Shown one piece after another: positions 44,401-56,535 of a stretch of 64,000 bases of DNA; within the stretch, counting starts at the first letter, position 1; every line of letters begins with the position of its first letter. The stretch is from Dendrophyllia cribrosa (taxonomy: Eukaryota > Cnidaria > Anthozoa > Scleractinia > Dendrophylliidae), in contig JAJLRJ010000010.1 in the NCBI GenBank assembly GCA_024195265.1, forward strand, positions 21,319,784 to 21,383,783, given 5' to 3'. The translations under genes and the position numbers were made by a program. The notes beneath the pieces are model-generated. The model saw only the letters and a list, made by a program, of their open reading frames with translations. It had not been told where the DNA came from and did not search any database.

Positions 44401-45331
44401 ATATAGAAATGTTGGATTATTTCAAAGAGTTGAGATCTCTTTATGAACATCAGCAAGAACAAAACACTCACCTCTTTAATAACAAGAATATATTAATAGG
44501 AGGAAAACCTGTTTTTTATCGTGAATGGTTCGTCAAAGGTATATATTCTATCGAACAACTTTTAAATGAAAATAATAAACTGATGACCTTTACCGATTTT
44601 CAAACGAAACATCCTTGCAAAACAAACTTCCTCCAATTCTATCAAATAATCAGTGCAATCCCTAAAGATCTTTTGACCACAGCACAACGACAAAAATCCG
44701 CTCCACCAATGAGTTATATTAACAATTCGACAATGTTCTATTTGAATTCTATCACCCAAGTTGATTTAAGTAAAATGAAGTCAAAAGACTATTATCAACT
44801 TTTAAACAGTAAAATCCATACCGTATATCAAACTGGAACACGGAAATGGAATAAGATTATCCCACTGAATGATAACGAGTGGTCTCAGTGTTTTTTAATC
44901 TCATTCCGAAACTATGTCGAGAACAGAAATTAAGAGAATTTCATTTTAAATTTATTCATCGGATAGTTGTCACCAGAAAGGAACTTTGTAAATTCCGCAT
45001 CAAATCTGATAGTGATTGCATTTATTGTGGCGAAGAAGACTCTACAGAACATACCTTTAAAGACTGTTCCTTCACCAAGACTTTCATTGGGAAGACTCTA
45101 GAGTGGTTTAATAATACGTATAACAGTAATTTCGCTCCGAGCGAAAAGGAAATTCTGTTTGGAATTCTTAGAAACATCAAAACTGAAGAACTTACGAGAA
45201 GACTAAATTTCACCCTTCTGTTCATGAAGTATTATATATATAGCACAAAACTAGATGAGAAATCTCTTTGTCTACAAGAATTTACCCGTAAAATTAGTTT
45301 GAAATATAAAATTGAAAAATTCGTATCTTAA
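41454..45331 (+). pseudogene. LINE ORF2: APE endonuclease and reverse transcriptase, disrupted
   Basis: ATG 41454 opens the APE-type endonuclease (TIISLNVRGLK), which is then split by a 188-bp hairpin insertion. It resumes at KRRSIFSYLKDIKAHFYFLQ (~41704) with NIYAPN, GGDWNCTL and SRIDFFL, the latter two carrying active-site Asp residues. The RT shows NWRPITLLNVDYKI, LVSLDFQKAF, RGVRQGCPLSPYLFI and the catalytic NQFADDT (about 43750-43770). A one-base loss near 43163 and another shift near 44905 break the frame; beyond it a Cys/His motif (CIYCGEEDSTEH..DC) fits the C-terminal knuckle of L1/Tx1 proteins. It would nick the target and prime reverse transcription there. Apart from the hairpin and two shifts it is full length. 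Confidence 0.88.
41503..41690. mobile_element. 188-bp hairpin MITE inserted in the LINE endonuclease
   Basis: Arms of about 78 bases (TAAAGGCTGGTTTTCACTAG... and its inverse) differ at only a few positions around a ~32-base loop. It splits the endonuclease between NVRGL and a DVYKRR-type continuation. Target duplication is short or absent (TA possible). Confidence 0.9.
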
Positions 45332-45663
45332 AAGTTATGTATATCACGGTTAAAAAAGTGATATTCTTGGGATAAGAGCTCTTGACCAAATAAACCCTTT
45401 TCGCGTGTACATGTTTGTGGTGTGTGTACGTGTGTGCTTTTGTTCACGTGTATAAATGTAGAAAGTTATTGTTTACGCTGACTGTATTTTTTCCTAAGCT
45501 AGTTGAAATTAAATTTGTAAATAGTGTTTTTTTTTTGTTCATAGGCTATATCACTGTTTTGCTGAAATATTGTAAATGTAATGTTGTATTTTTGGTAAAT
45601 AAAGTAAGAGATTTTCAAAAAAAAAAAACCTTTTTCTCGTTTCTTCTCTTACTCTTTCTTTCT

Positions 45664-45741
45664 CTTTTTGCCAAATATGGGTAAGAAATTTATAGAGGTA
45701 CAATGTAGGATACAAGGCCAACAGTTTACGTCACCGCCAAT
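45664..45741 (+). repeat. Duplicate of carboxylesterase exon 4 end and intron 4 start
   Basis: TTTGCCAAATATGGGTAAGA and onward to CACCGCCAATT matches 38529-38595 except for an 8-base insertion. It directly follows the LINE target sequence, so it marks the junction of a tandem duplication. Confidence 0.88.
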
Positions 45742-46216
45742 TATCAAAGGGCTCTTAAAGCCATCTCGTTAATGCGTTAGAATGTGAGGTTAAAAAAAGA
45801 AGAATCTTGATAGTGAATATGGTAAAGATGGCGTTGTAGAATCAGACATTACGTAGAAAATGCGAGGCGCAGAAGTCAACTGGATATGGTTCTTGGCAGG
45901 ATAGAGAAGATTGAGAGAAAGTTTGAAAATTCGTGTTGGTGCAAGTCAATAAAAGTTATGAGTAACAAAGAATCACGAGTGTGAATGTAAATAATTTTGA
46001 TGTTAGTGAAGTGAATATGAAAAACTTTTTCCGCCTTGCTAGCTAATGGACGATGAAAATGTGTTGTTGTGTCAATTTGCACAATGCATTTTCAGTTATT
46101 CATTGTCTATTTTCTGTTGGGATATTTGACAATAGAAAAAAAAATTCTAAATCAAATACAATAGGTTGCCGCAATTTCAAAACAATTAAAGCCCACAAAC
46201 CTATCAAGTGATCGAT

Positions 46217-46313
46217 AATACGTCACGTGCAGTGACTTTATATCTGATAAAACAGTCCTATAAATTAGTATGTGGTGTTTTATTAGATATAAAGTTACTG
46301 CAGGTGACGTATT
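46217..46313. repeat. Hairpin of ~97 bp
   Basis: The arms contain ACTTTATATCTGATAAAAC and, inverted, GTTTTATTAGATATAAAGT, with diverged outer parts. Confidence 0.8.
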
Positions 46314-47995
46314 AATATTAATTATCAAAATATCAATTGACACAACAAATGGTGACTGAATCTTTAATATTCTTTCAAGTAAGGCCCGGTTCAAACTTTG
46401 AACTTCACATGTGCCGAATCTAATGGAAGGAGACCGTAACAACATGTCATTTCTCTAGAGCTGCCTGTCCCCATGCCAGGACAATTTGGGCTATGTTTAG
46501 CAGACATCGCGCCATCAGCCATTTCTTTTTCAACTCTCCAGCAGTATTCGAAAATAGAACAAAAGTCAAAATTTATGGTATTTTGCTGTTCCTACTCGTG
46601 CATAATGAAACAGAACGTTTTGTAGTTAGCTAAAGTATCAAGTCTGCTGTTTTATATATTTTGACGTGAAAATGGCGGGAAAATGGTGAACACGTGTCAT
46701 TTTTCGGTCACGTCTGCTATGGGCGCACTTATATAGAAAATATTGGGTCTGGAGCGGGTAAACAGGACACCACTTTCAGCGGTCACTTTTTTAGTTTCCC
46801 TTAGATCGAAATGAGGTTCATGACAGGCCTACACCGACTCCGCTATGTGGTTTTGCGGTTGCAATGCATTTATATTAGCTTTCAAAGTTTGGCTGTTATG
46901 AGTATGTCGTTAAGTGATTTACGTCTTGTATGATATGATAGGCGGCGTTTTGTAAATAGTTTTCAGGAATGGTTGGTTTTGAATGAAACTCCATTTTTCA
47001 TCAGTATTTGTTTAAGGTTTTTCAGTCGTGGGTGAAATGTTGTGACAAAAGGCATTATTATCTCGTGAGTTTTTTTTCGTTCTGTTTTTTTAATGCCAAT
47101 TGCGTTCCGGCAAAAGTGAAATTCAGAATACCAGTGCATTTAGGAGGGTGCTAATGGGGTTAACAGTTAACTGACAATTGCCCAAAAATATAGTAGTTAA
47201 CTGATAAATGAAAAGTTAACAGTTAAGTGACATTCTATTAATTATACTAAATTAACGATTGTTGTTGTTAATAAAAGCAACATAGTTTTTTCCTAACAGC
47301 AAAGCTATTTTGTGACATTTACCTGTCTCGCTGCGTGACCAGGTGACATATTAACCGATATTATATGCGAAAGGTACCAGGGTCGTAGAGCGTTGACCTT
47401 GATCTCCGTGATGGTGTCGAGTGGCGTGGTCAAAGTTATTCCGAGTTTTTATCGAGATGATGTCAAAGGATCGGCATTCGAACGACACATAGGTCGCATA
47501 CCGTTTGACATGGCAAAGCACAATTCAATGGACATAGCTTGTAAACATTTGATCGAACAATAAGCGGAAAGTTTGGACTCGGTGCGGTTTTGATTTAAAG
47601 TTGTTCCGATTAGAGAAGATCGACGGGAAAGCTGTTACAAAGGCTCAGTTGGAAATGGAGCTACCTTTTCTAATGGGAAATGCGACAAGTGAGATACATG
47701 CTGTGTATTTTGTTTCGTCTTTTTGTTTAGAATTTTGTCCAGCACGCGAACGCGGGTTGACCCAAGGGTTGACCACACGAGCCCTTTTCAGTGTTAGATT
47801 AAATGAGTAAGATTTCTGATTACAGTAAAACCAGTATTAAGCAGGCTCCAAAGTAAGTGGACACACCGTGTTTCATTGGACACAAGCATCAGTGAGTTTC
47901 GATTTTTTCGTAGTGATCGGCCGCAGCTTTTCTTATGAATATGCAGCTTTTCTTATGAATATGCTAGAATCAATCAATCTCTCAGCCCGTGATTT

Positions 47996-48215
47996 AGTCT
48001 GCGGTGTGCAAGACTTGCGAGAAAGTGGATCTTTATCACGGATGTGATCGTCTAAGATCAAAGTCTGAAGCTGCCGTGTCTCTATTGGAATCATGACCTC
48101 TTGCAGTTATGGTTTAGCTCCTTGTTTTATGCTGTTTTTGAGTAGTGTTTCCTGGAGCGTGAAGAACCTCCGTTGTTTCATCATGGCGTTATTGCATCCC
48201 GACATGGCTTGCACA
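47996..48215. repeat. Dispersed repeat, copy 2
   Basis: Diverged relative of 24893-25135, same orientation, sharing GTCTGCGGTGTGCAAGACTT and ACCTCCGTTGTTT. Confidence 0.7.
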
Positions 48216-49754
48216 GATATGGTGATCTGTTTTGAAAATCTCACGGATGCTAGTGAATTCTTACGTTTTTCTTAAGCAAGACTCGAGTTTCGCATTTTAG
48301 GTGAACCTCATCAGTTGCTCCCATAAGTAAATGTCTCGCGGAATAATATGAAATAATTCCGTTGTCCATGAAATGTTTGCCGCTCTCGTACTCTTGGGAA
48401 GGATCGAATGTTCCGTTTTCTCATTGGCTCGTTTAATTGAATCAATAGCATTGGTGTAGTTTCCTTACAACTCACACTATTCACTATTGGTGGAGGTTTT
48501 TTCTGCTTTTAAATAGCCGAGTCAACCCCACTGGCATTTGGACTTTACCGGTAAAGAAATTTCATTTTTCGATGGGAATTTATGTTGATATCAATTCTGT
48601 GAATGACTTTTTCTTTGTGTTCTCGCTAGCTTTGGAGAAATGCTTATAAAATGTGTTCAAATTCAGTCGTAAATTCAGTCGTAATAAATGATATCTGGTA
48701 TCATGTAATCAAAACAAGACTTATGTCACACAAAATTCGTTGAGAGGGAAGGGGTGCGTTGTCGCGAACGCCTCCCTTTAGCACAAGAAGTCCATGACAA
48801 TTCTCAAGTAAGAATGATTTAATCACAAAGTCCCTAGATCCTTAGTCACAATGTTCACCGATCCCGAAAACGCATTCACTCCGGTCATTCACATGGCCTG
48901 TAAAGTAACCTTATCTTAACTTTGCAAATTTAAAAGCCTTACTGATATACGTAATTTCCTACTTGTCAAACTAAATCACTTGACAAGATCAATGAATGAA
49001 AATATTGAAATGAACCGATTTCCGACAGCGTGACCCAGTTAAAAAAAAAAACGTAAAACTTTCTTATACAAGCGCTTGAGTATAGGCTACCAGTGTACCC
49101 TCTTGTTAACTGACAATTCGCCGAAAAAATAGTAGTTAACTGAATTTCAATATATATTTTCTTGCTTTAAGTCTGCTATATTATTTGCTAATTGAGCTAC
49201 GTTGAGCACTCTAAGGTATCTGTCTTGTCCGCTTCAGGATTTGAATGTGATGAGAATAACACACCGACTTATTGATATTCCTCTTCTTTTTATAAGCGGA
49301 GAACGTTTTCTCTGTCTTCCTTGCCACTAAAATAATACATTATCGTTTTGTTTGTCTTGTCAATTAGCTCCCAAAAAGTGCCAATATTTCTCTCAAAAAA
49401 AAAATCAACACGCTGAAATCGCTTATAATGCTTGCTTGATAAACTTTTGTTAACTAAATCAGCAAAATTATTACGTCTTTTGCATACTATTGCATAATCA
49501 AACCGTAATGGCAATGAGTCAGTGTTCAAAAATAGAACAAAAGCCAAATCTATACTCTTGCACAATCAAACGGGAACATTTTTAGTTAGCTGAATCGGCA
49601 AAATCTCGCCTCTCTTGCATACTATTGCATAATCATGACACCTCAACATTTAATAACCATTCAAAATTGAAATTTCTCTTTAATAATCAAACCGTAATAG
49701 GAATGATTCAGTATTCCAATGACTACTGAAAAGGGACATTAACGTTAATTTTGC

Positions 49755-50293
49755 GCAAAAGCGTATAAGGCTATCAATGGCTTAGCGCCTTTTTATCTCC
49801 AGGAACTTATTAGTCTTAAAGAAGCATGTAAATACAAGTTACGCTCCGATTGTGATGGACTGCTACTAAACTCTGTGAAATTCAAGATTTTAACAACGTT
49901 AGGAGATCGATCTTTTGCTGCTGCTGCTCCTCAACTATGGAATTCATTGCCCTATTCAATTAGGAGTAGCCGCTCAGTAGCATCTTTTAAAAAGACACTC
50001 AAGACATTTTTATTTCAGAAAGATTTTTTGTGATTTTATGTGCTTTTTAATCTCGTTTTTAGTAGGTTTTATGCAGTTTTTTTACGATTTAAGTAGTCTA
50101 GGTAATTTTTATAGTTTTAGTGTTGACATAATTGTTTTACTCTTTGTGGTAGGTTCATGCACTTTTTGCATGTATATTTTATGCACTTATTATTATTATT
50201 ATTATTATTATTTTTATTTTATTTTTATTTTTATTTTTTTAATATTTTTATTTTTAAGCGCTGATGAAAATAGCAATATTGATATCGGCGCTA

Positions 50294-50328
<35 letters not shown>

Positions 50329-50330
50329 AA
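49755..50330 (+). mobile_element. 5'-truncated L2/CR1-like LINE, 3' end
   Basis: From about 49757 the plus strand encodes AYKAINGLAPFYLQELI, GDRSFAAAAPQLWNSLP and SRSVASFKKTLKTFLF, then a TGA at about 50032-50034. This is the typical C-terminus of L2/CR1-like ORF2. The 3' UTR ends GGCGCTATATAAGTATTATT followed by a (TTA)n tail to about 50330, as in this family. It is truncated just before this domain. Confidence 0.88.
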
Positions 50331-50575
50331 AGCAAATCCATTGTATAATACAATCAAATTAGGCCCCTTCACGAGCGACGCATGAAAATAGAACGCGTGT
50401 TTTATTTCCGATTTGACAGCCTTGTCGGATAAATGACCGCAAGTTGCTTCTCATTGTCTAAAATTAATTGCCGACTCGCTTAAGCTACCTGGTTTGGTGG
50501 CTTAAATTTAACGAGAGTTTAATTCAATTAAGCTGACTCGCTTAACTTTAAGCGAATTGGAAAACCAACTCTTTT

Positions 50576-50790
50576 CACTAGATTTCCGGTTGTCACTCGC
50601 TAAGCGACTTGAAAAATCGCTCTTCAGGGTTAGTCATACCGGGTAGACAACGTATCGCAGAACATTCCTGACCATTTTTTTTTTTTCACGAGATTTCCAG
50701 TTGTCACTCGCTAAGCGACTTCAAAAATCGCTCCTCGCGGTTAATCTTCCCGGATAGACAAGGTATCGCAGAACATTCCTGCCAATTTTT
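50576..50790. repeat. Tandem duplication of ~112 bp
   Basis: GGTTGTCACTCGCTAAGCGA through GTATCGCAGAACATTCCTG occurs twice (from about 50589 and about 50699) with about 10% differences. Confidence 0.85.
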
Positions 50791-50879
50791 AGAATTTTCT
50801 ATCAATTTTCTATTTAACATGTGTAGATTTTATCTGTGCTTAAAACCACAGAAACAATAAATCCTAGATAAGAAATAAT

Positions 50880-51350
50880 CTGTCAGGCGATGAGGTCATA
50901 GCTCTAAAACAGTTGAAAAATAACTCTGCTATAAACCCGGGTATAAACCTCAAAAAGCAGAGAAAGATACAGGGTGAAATTTCTTAGCTTCGTCGAGCGC
51001 GGAAAATGTCAAAGCGCAACACGCGCAGATCACTGTAAATAAGAACTGTAATACCTTTGTGGTGAGGTCATAGCTCTAAAACAGTTGAAAAAGAACTCTG
51101 CTATAAATCTCAAAAAGCGGACAAAGATACAAGGTGAAATTTCTTAGCTTCGTCGAGCGCGGAAAATGTCAGCTATAAACCTCAAAAAGCGGACAAAGAT
51201 ACGCTTCGTCGAGCACGGAAAATGTCAGCTATAAACCTTAAAAGCGGACAAAGATACAGGGTGAAATTTCTTAGCTTCGTCGAGCGCGGAAAATGTCAAA
51301 GCGCAACTCGCGCAGACCACTGTAAATAAGAACTGTAGTACCTTTGTGGT
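50880..51350. repeat. Irregular tandem repeat array
   Basis: CTTCGTCGAGCGCGGAAAAT recurs at about 50989, 51149, 51204 and 51276 (one with GAGCACGG). Longer blocks (GAGGTCATAGCTCTAAAACA, ACTGTAAATAAGAACTGTA) occur twice. Unit sizes of about 60-170 bases suggest repeated unequal crossing over. Confidence 0.85.
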
Positions 51351-51654
51351 GACGTACCGTAAGACATAACAAGTTCATGACATTTCAATACCCTAGGGAA
51401 ATTAACAATAGGTCCGGGGGTGCTCCTCAAAAATTTTACTGGCGGTATGTGACGCACTTCTTGAAATCCTAACCGGTTTAACCAACCATATCCTCAATGC
51501 CCTAATCTAGCTCCTATAAAAAAGAAAGAAGTAACCCCCCGGACAAAAGTTAACAAAACTTAACAAAGAGCCTTTGTTAACAACTTTTGCCCCTTTTTCA
51601 GACTTGATTCCTACATCTCGTTTGCGTGCATGCGCGCTCATTAACGAGATAAAA

Positions 51655-51779
51655 ATGACGTGATCATCTAATTTGAGACAAGGTGTAGAATACAGCCAGC
51701 ATGATCTTGCCATTTTTAGCCAAAAATCAAACCTTATACACGCGGCAACATTTTTCGCACCTTTTTACGTTCAGTCGTG
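51655..51779 (+). repeat. Duplicate of intron 4 and gene 3'-flank, fused
   Basis: ATGACGTGATCATCTAATTT to CCTTATAC matches 38604-38692. It is joined directly to ACGCGGCAAC...AGTCGTG, matching 41170-41210. So this copy lacks what lies between (including exon 5). The segment continues after the P-like element at 63619. Confidence 0.85.
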
Positions 51780-51822
51780 CATAGTTTATAGAGGGGACTG
51801 GTTATGAAAGCCGGCGAACTTC
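51780..51822 (+). repeat. Left terminal inverted repeat of the P-like element
   Basis: 43 bases, one mismatch to the inverse of 63576-63618. It begins with CA, as P-element ends do. Confidence 0.92.
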
Positions 51823-52012
51823 AAAGAACGATGTCTTTGTTATTCTTTTTGCGTAGTCACGTGATATTGACCCTGCACATGAAAACTAAAGATGGCGTCC
51901 GGAGTGACATGACTCTCGAAGCGCGAGTAATCTTTTGCTTATATTTCGATAAATTGTTGTGCGATCGAGGATAAAATAGCATAAATACGAAAAACAAAAG
52001 TTCAGTATCACA

Positions 52013-55000
52013 ATGCCAGGTAAGAACTGTGCAGTGACTGGTTGTGGAACGTGCAGAAGAACGAAAGGTGTAGGAATTTGGAAGCTACCGGCAGCGAAGA
52101 ACGACGCGTACAAGAAATGGAGAGACGATTGGTTGAACGAGATAACGAAAACGAGAGAAGTAGATCGCGAATTCAGGGAGAGAATCAAGAACGACAATGT
52201 GTTTACCTGTGAGAGGCATTTTGAAGTAGAAGATATCGAGATTTGTAAGTCAAAAACGCTTGTTGTTACCATATAGTTGTTACCATGGCTAGTAGAGTCC
52301 CCTCTACTAACTTTGTTGTTTAATACCTGTAGTTGTGAATTTTGCAGTCGTTTATTATATAAATATGATCGCGAAACGCACGCGTTATTGAGTTCTACTG
52401 AGTTTAGATGTGTGTATTTTCTATCTTGTAGTCTATGGAGAGAAAATGACAAAGAAAAAACCACGCTTTGGTGCGATCCCGAAGCTAAATCTCCCTAAAA
52501 AGAGCCACGAAACTGCCAAGCCAACACCAAGAGCAGAACGTTCTGTTGTGAGTGATTTTAGCGATCCTCCCAGACAATGCTACAAAAACTTTGAAGAAGT
52601 GTGCCAGCGGGTGAAGTCATTGAAAAGTCTGAAGGAATGGCAGTACAAGAGAGTAAATGGCAAGCTGGTATTGAAAAAGATGGTAGACCCATTTCCATTA
52701 CCAGAGATTGAACTTATTGTGGATGACAGCCTTGGATATGCAGTTAAAACATATGGATGCTATCTACCAGAGGACCACGACTTATATTTAAAATACCGGC
52801 GGTCAATGCGAAATGTGACTGTATCAAGTCTTGTGAAGGATATTGACAACTATAAACTGTGCTGTGGTGTAAAGGCCACAGAACTGACTAGTCAACTATA
52901 CCACCATGTAATTCCTATGGATGTCGATGCAATGTTTGATGACAGTGAGGAGCAGTTTCCCAGCAAGGACTACTGGAGGGCAAAAGACTGTAATTTGCTT
53001 TGCGCAGAAACAGATTGTGTATCATGTGCAGATTTTTCAGCTTATTCGAGTGCGAACATCAAAGCAAAGGAAAGGCGACTTGCCACACCGGCTCAAGTTA
53101 AGGCACCAGTTTCAAATACGGACCCAAAGAGACTGAAGCTGACCTTGCAAGGGCAAAGATTGAGGTGTGCAGAGCTCGAACGCGAACTGGATGAAATTCG
53201 AACAGAAATTGTTAAGTCGAACATTGAGGTGGACCATGAAATGAGCAATGACTTTACTAGAATTCTTGATGAAAATGATGAAAATGTTACACCGTTTATG
53301 AATTTATTCTGGCAACAGCAGAAGAAGCTCTTCTCAAGTAGCAAGACTGGTGTTCGGTACCACCCGATGATTATACGGTTCTGTTTATCACTAGCAGCCA
53401 AGTCACCATCATGCTACGAGGAGTTACGAAACAGCGGAGTGTTGGTGCTACCAAGCCAGCGCCGCTTAAAGGATTATCGGAATGCTATAAGGCTACAGAG
53501 GGGTTTTCAAGAAGAAGTCGTGAACGAGTTAAATGACATTACTAGTTCTTATTTTGATGTCCAAAGATATGTGGTGTTATTGTTTGACGAAATGAAAGTT
53601 ATGTCAAACCTTGTTTTGGATAAGAACACTGGAGAACTGATTGGATTTACTGATCTCGGTGACCTGGAATTGAACTTTGCAGTTCTTGAGAAATCAGATG
53701 AGATCGCTACCCATGCTCTGGCTTTCCTTGTGCGTGGAGTATGCACAGAACTCAAGTTTTGCTTGGCTCACTTTGCTACCACTGGTGTGACTGCAGTGCA
53801 GCTGATGCCACTGTTTTGGGAAGCAGTTTGTATACTGGAGACCACATGTAACCTGTGGGTTATTTCTACTACCTGTGATGGCGCCACCCCTAACAGGAGG
53901 TTCTTCCGGCTACATAAACAGTTGGATGGAGATGACGGGGACCTGTGCTACCGAACTGTGAACCTGTATGCACCGCACCGGTTCATATATTTCTTTTCAG
54001 ATGCCCCACATCTGATCAAGACCACCAGAAACTGTCTGCTCCACTCTGGCTCAGGAACATGCACAAGATACATGTGGAACAATGGTCATTATATTCTGTG
54101 GTCGCATATAGCACAGATGTTCTACCAGGACATTGATAATGGATTGAAGTTACTGCCACGACTGACATATGACCATATCAACCCGAACTCCTACTCTGTG
54201 ATGCGTGTTAACCTGGCTGCTCAAGTTCTTAGTTCATCTGTAGCTGCCGTCCTGAAGTCATTTGGTCCAGCAGAAGCAGCAGCAACAGCAAAGTTGTGCG
54301 AGATGGTAGATGGTTTCTTTGATTGTCTCAATGTACGGAGCACATCAGAGCATCAAAAGAAACGAAAACCACTCCTTGCGCCATACACTTCTCTTCATGA
54401 TGAAAGGTTTGTTTTAATGTTTGATAGTCTAGACTTTAATAAACCTGTGAAATGGACACTAGTGCACTTTTATGACTAAACTATTGTAATGATTCATGGT
54501 GCTTATTTCATTTTTGGGGTATGAGAGGGTCTTATATTTGGGAGGGGTCACTTATTAGAAGGTGGGCGCCTAATTGAATCATTACAGTATTTTACATTAA
54601 CAAGTACTACCATGCTATAGCAGGAATGGAAAAAACTAGGGTACACATCGAGTTGTGAATGAACTTAAAGCCACTTGCCTAAATAGCCTGTCCTTGAAGG
54701 GGTAGTATTTTCTAAGCCAGCCAAAACACTACCGGACGGGACAAGAAAGCAAGAAAATGAGAGGGGCTTATATTTGGGAGGGGGCGCTTATTAGAAGGTG
54801 GGTGCTTAATCAAATCATTATATAGTATTTTACATTAACAAGTACCATACTGTAACAAAATATTAAATCCAATATATTGTTAATATTGTTTTAGGTTCCA
54901 GTGGTTGATGGATTTCCTGGAATACTTAAGGAGCTGGAAAGAAAGTACAGATACCCGACCTGGAAACTACACACAGAATGCAAGAAACCGAATGTTCATT

Positions 55001-55330
55001 TCACGGCAGACGTACGAGGGTTTCAAGATCACTGTCCACTCTGCCATAGAAGTGACCAAGTTCCTTCTGCAAGAGGGTGTGGAGTTTGTGTTGACAGAGC
55101 GCTTCTGTCAGGATACTATCGAGGAGTTCTTTGGCAACCAGCGGAAACTAGGAAGAAGAAGTGACAATCCTGACATTAGAGCATTTGGCTATAACAGCAA
55201 CACTATTAGAATACAGAGATCAGTATCATGCCAGAGCGGGAACACAAAAGGACGAAAGGACAAGAGGAAAGCATGGGAACAGGTCACCCATGACAAACTG
55301 CCATGTCGGAAAAAAATTAGACTAAATTAA
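52013..55330 (+). CDS. THAP-domain P-like transposase, three exons
   Basis: Exons 52013-52244, 52432-54406 and 54895-55330 join in phase (donors ATTT|GTAAGT and GAAAG|GTTTGT; acceptors TTGTAG and TTTTAG) into 880 residues, near the size of animal THAP9/P-type transposases. Exon 1 is a THAP zinc finger: C6, C11, C66 and H69 of the C2CH set (FTCERHF), finished across the splice by [10 protein letters not shown] basic coiled-coil region follows. The nuclease core shows VLLFDEMKV (Asp463), GATPNRRFF and [13 protein letters not shown] (Asp601), the candidate acidic and nucleotide-binding positions. Exon 3 starts [14 protein letters not shown] and contains [17 protein letters not shown]. No stop or shift interrupts it, unlike most mobile genes here. 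It would bind the terminal repeats and cut and paste the element. AATAAA lies near 55590. Confidence 0.88.
54520..54850. repeat. Direct repeat pair in transposase intron 2
   Basis: CTTATATTTGGGAGGGG, CTTATTAGAAGGTGGG and TATTTTACATTAACAAGTAC occur in the same order from about 54531 and about 54766, 235 bases apart. Confidence 0.85.
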
Positions 55331-55340
55331 AAATTATAGC

Positions 55341-55493
55341 ATTAGAGTGATTTCAGAAAACCTGTGAAACAATTTAACAGTCATTGGAAAATAGTCAATA
55401 GTAAACAATAGAAAACAATGGAAATAGTGTCTAATAGTATCTATTTTCATTGCTATAACTTCTATTTCACGGGTTATGTGATACTACTCTAAT
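55341..55493. mobile_element. Small ~150-bp inverted-repeat MITE
   Basis: ATTAGAGTGATTTCAGAAAA then CCTGTGAAAC at the left is inverted with several changes at the right (TATTTCACGGGTTATGTGAT then ACTACTCTAAT). It lies just after the transposase stop. Confidence 0.6.
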
Positions 55494-56035
55494 AATTGTC
55501 CTGTTTTGTTTGCTAGACAATAGGAGGACATGGCCATAAACTTGCTTTATAAAAACTGTGCTTTCTGAGGGAACGTTTTGAAAGTTTTCAATAAATGAGT
55601 TGATCAACTACCTCAATACTCAGTAAACATCACCTCCAATTTTAAATAAGGCCCCCCTTTTTTTATTTCCCCCCCCCCCCCCTCCCCCCGTCAAATGTGC
55701 TTGAAAACATAAGTCGCCAGGGGCTTAATACATAAATTATGGTATGCTGAATCATAGTTAATTAACTATGGCTGAATTCAATGCTGGATTATTGATGTGG
55801 ATAAACGCAAAGGTAGTGGTGAGCTTATACAGAAACACTTAATTTCATATTTGAATCATGCTCAAGGATCCAGCGCTATTTTTTCCCAACCACTAAAATC
55901 CCTTCGGGAGTGCTCGCAAATTACACTGGATCCTCGAGCATGCATTTGAATGTCCTTGTCATATTTGTTTGAACCAGGTAACAGACTGTACATATATACT
56001 TTACTCCTATACCCTTTCTAGTCATATAGTAAATG
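55494..56035. other. P-like element interior, noncoding
   Basis: It contains a polyadenylation signal (TTCAATAAATG near 55590) for the transposase, and T and C homopolymers at 55655-55687. No gene recognised. Confidence 0.5.
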
Positions 56036-56172
56036 TATATGTTGTGGTTCAATTTTATCCTTGGTGCAAATTTTATTTTCCTTTGTTTAAAACTCATTAT
56101 CATACATTACCATAGCCAAAAACAAAGGAAAATAAAATTTGCACCAAGGATAAAATTGAACCACAACATATA
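56036..56172. repeat. Hairpin, ~50-bp arms
   Basis: TATGTTGTGGTTCAATTTTA through TTTTATTTTCCTTTG is matched exactly in inverse by 56123-56172, around a ~35-base loop. Confidence 0.93.
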
Positions 56173-56249
56173 TATTTTTGTTGTTGACAGAAATTGGTCA
56201 TTTCATATTTATAGCAGTTGATAATATCCATTTCAACATCATGTACTGT

Positions 56250-56451
56250 TGTACCGAACTTGTGGGGTACACTCTAAACTCACGTACTCACAAATTGTAT
56301 TCGACAAATCCTTGTTTTATTCTCCTCGTGGTTTTACAACGCGTCTCTAAAATTCGTTCTATCTCTCTTCCAAAGCCTATTGTCTCTTTTCAAACGTCTC
56401 CGGTTACAATTTCGTGACCCTAGCCTAAACGTGCTTATGCAACTTCCGTTT
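56250..56451 (-). repeat. 3' LTR of the BEL/Pao element
   Basis: On the minus strand the LTR begins TGTAAACGGAAG right after the purine tract and ends TTCGGTACA. Confidence 0.9.
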
Positions 56452-56466
56452 ACACTCCCCTAAAAA
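56452..56466 (-). other. Polypurine tract
   Basis: TTTTTAGGGGAG on the minus strand immediately precedes the 3' LTR and would prime plus-strand DNA. Confidence 0.6.
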
Positions 56467-56535
56467 TTAAAGGTGTCAATTAATTTTTACCGAAACAGTG
56501 TTCAAACTTAAATGACTAATTGAACTAGAACGAGT

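Larger units (their letters stand above)
41231..45629 (+). mobile_element. Tx1/L1-like LINE with poly(A) tail and 10-bp target duplication
   Basis: CTTTTTCTCG flanks the insert at 41221-41230 and 45630-45639, and a poly(A) tail of about 12 (45617-45628) ends it. The empty target (ATCTTTTTCTCGTTTCTTCT) is present at 63635-63660. It contains one ORF with endonuclease, RT and C-terminal domain, and lacks ORF1, so it is 5'-truncated or belongs to a family with a short leader. A (T)n-rich 3' UTR with AATAAA at about 45597 precedes the tail. Confidence 0.9.
45742..49754. other. Noncoding insertion with old repeats
   Basis: No gene supported. A hairpin lies at 46217-46313 (AATACGTCACGTGCAGTGAC and an inverse with CTGCAGGTGACGTATT). 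A GTTAACTGACAATT..CC phrase recurs at 47163 and 49107. The dispersed repeat of 24893 recurs at 47996-48215. Short open frames at 47601, 48093 and 49290 have no domains. Confidence 0.45.

Noticed and set aside
47601..47810. 70-codon plus-strand frame
   Set aside because: No homology, repeat-rich surroundings, no splice or polyadenylation context.
55921..56221. Frames on both strands near 56.0-56.2 kb with shared peptides
   Set aside because: Both arise from the same perfect hairpin.
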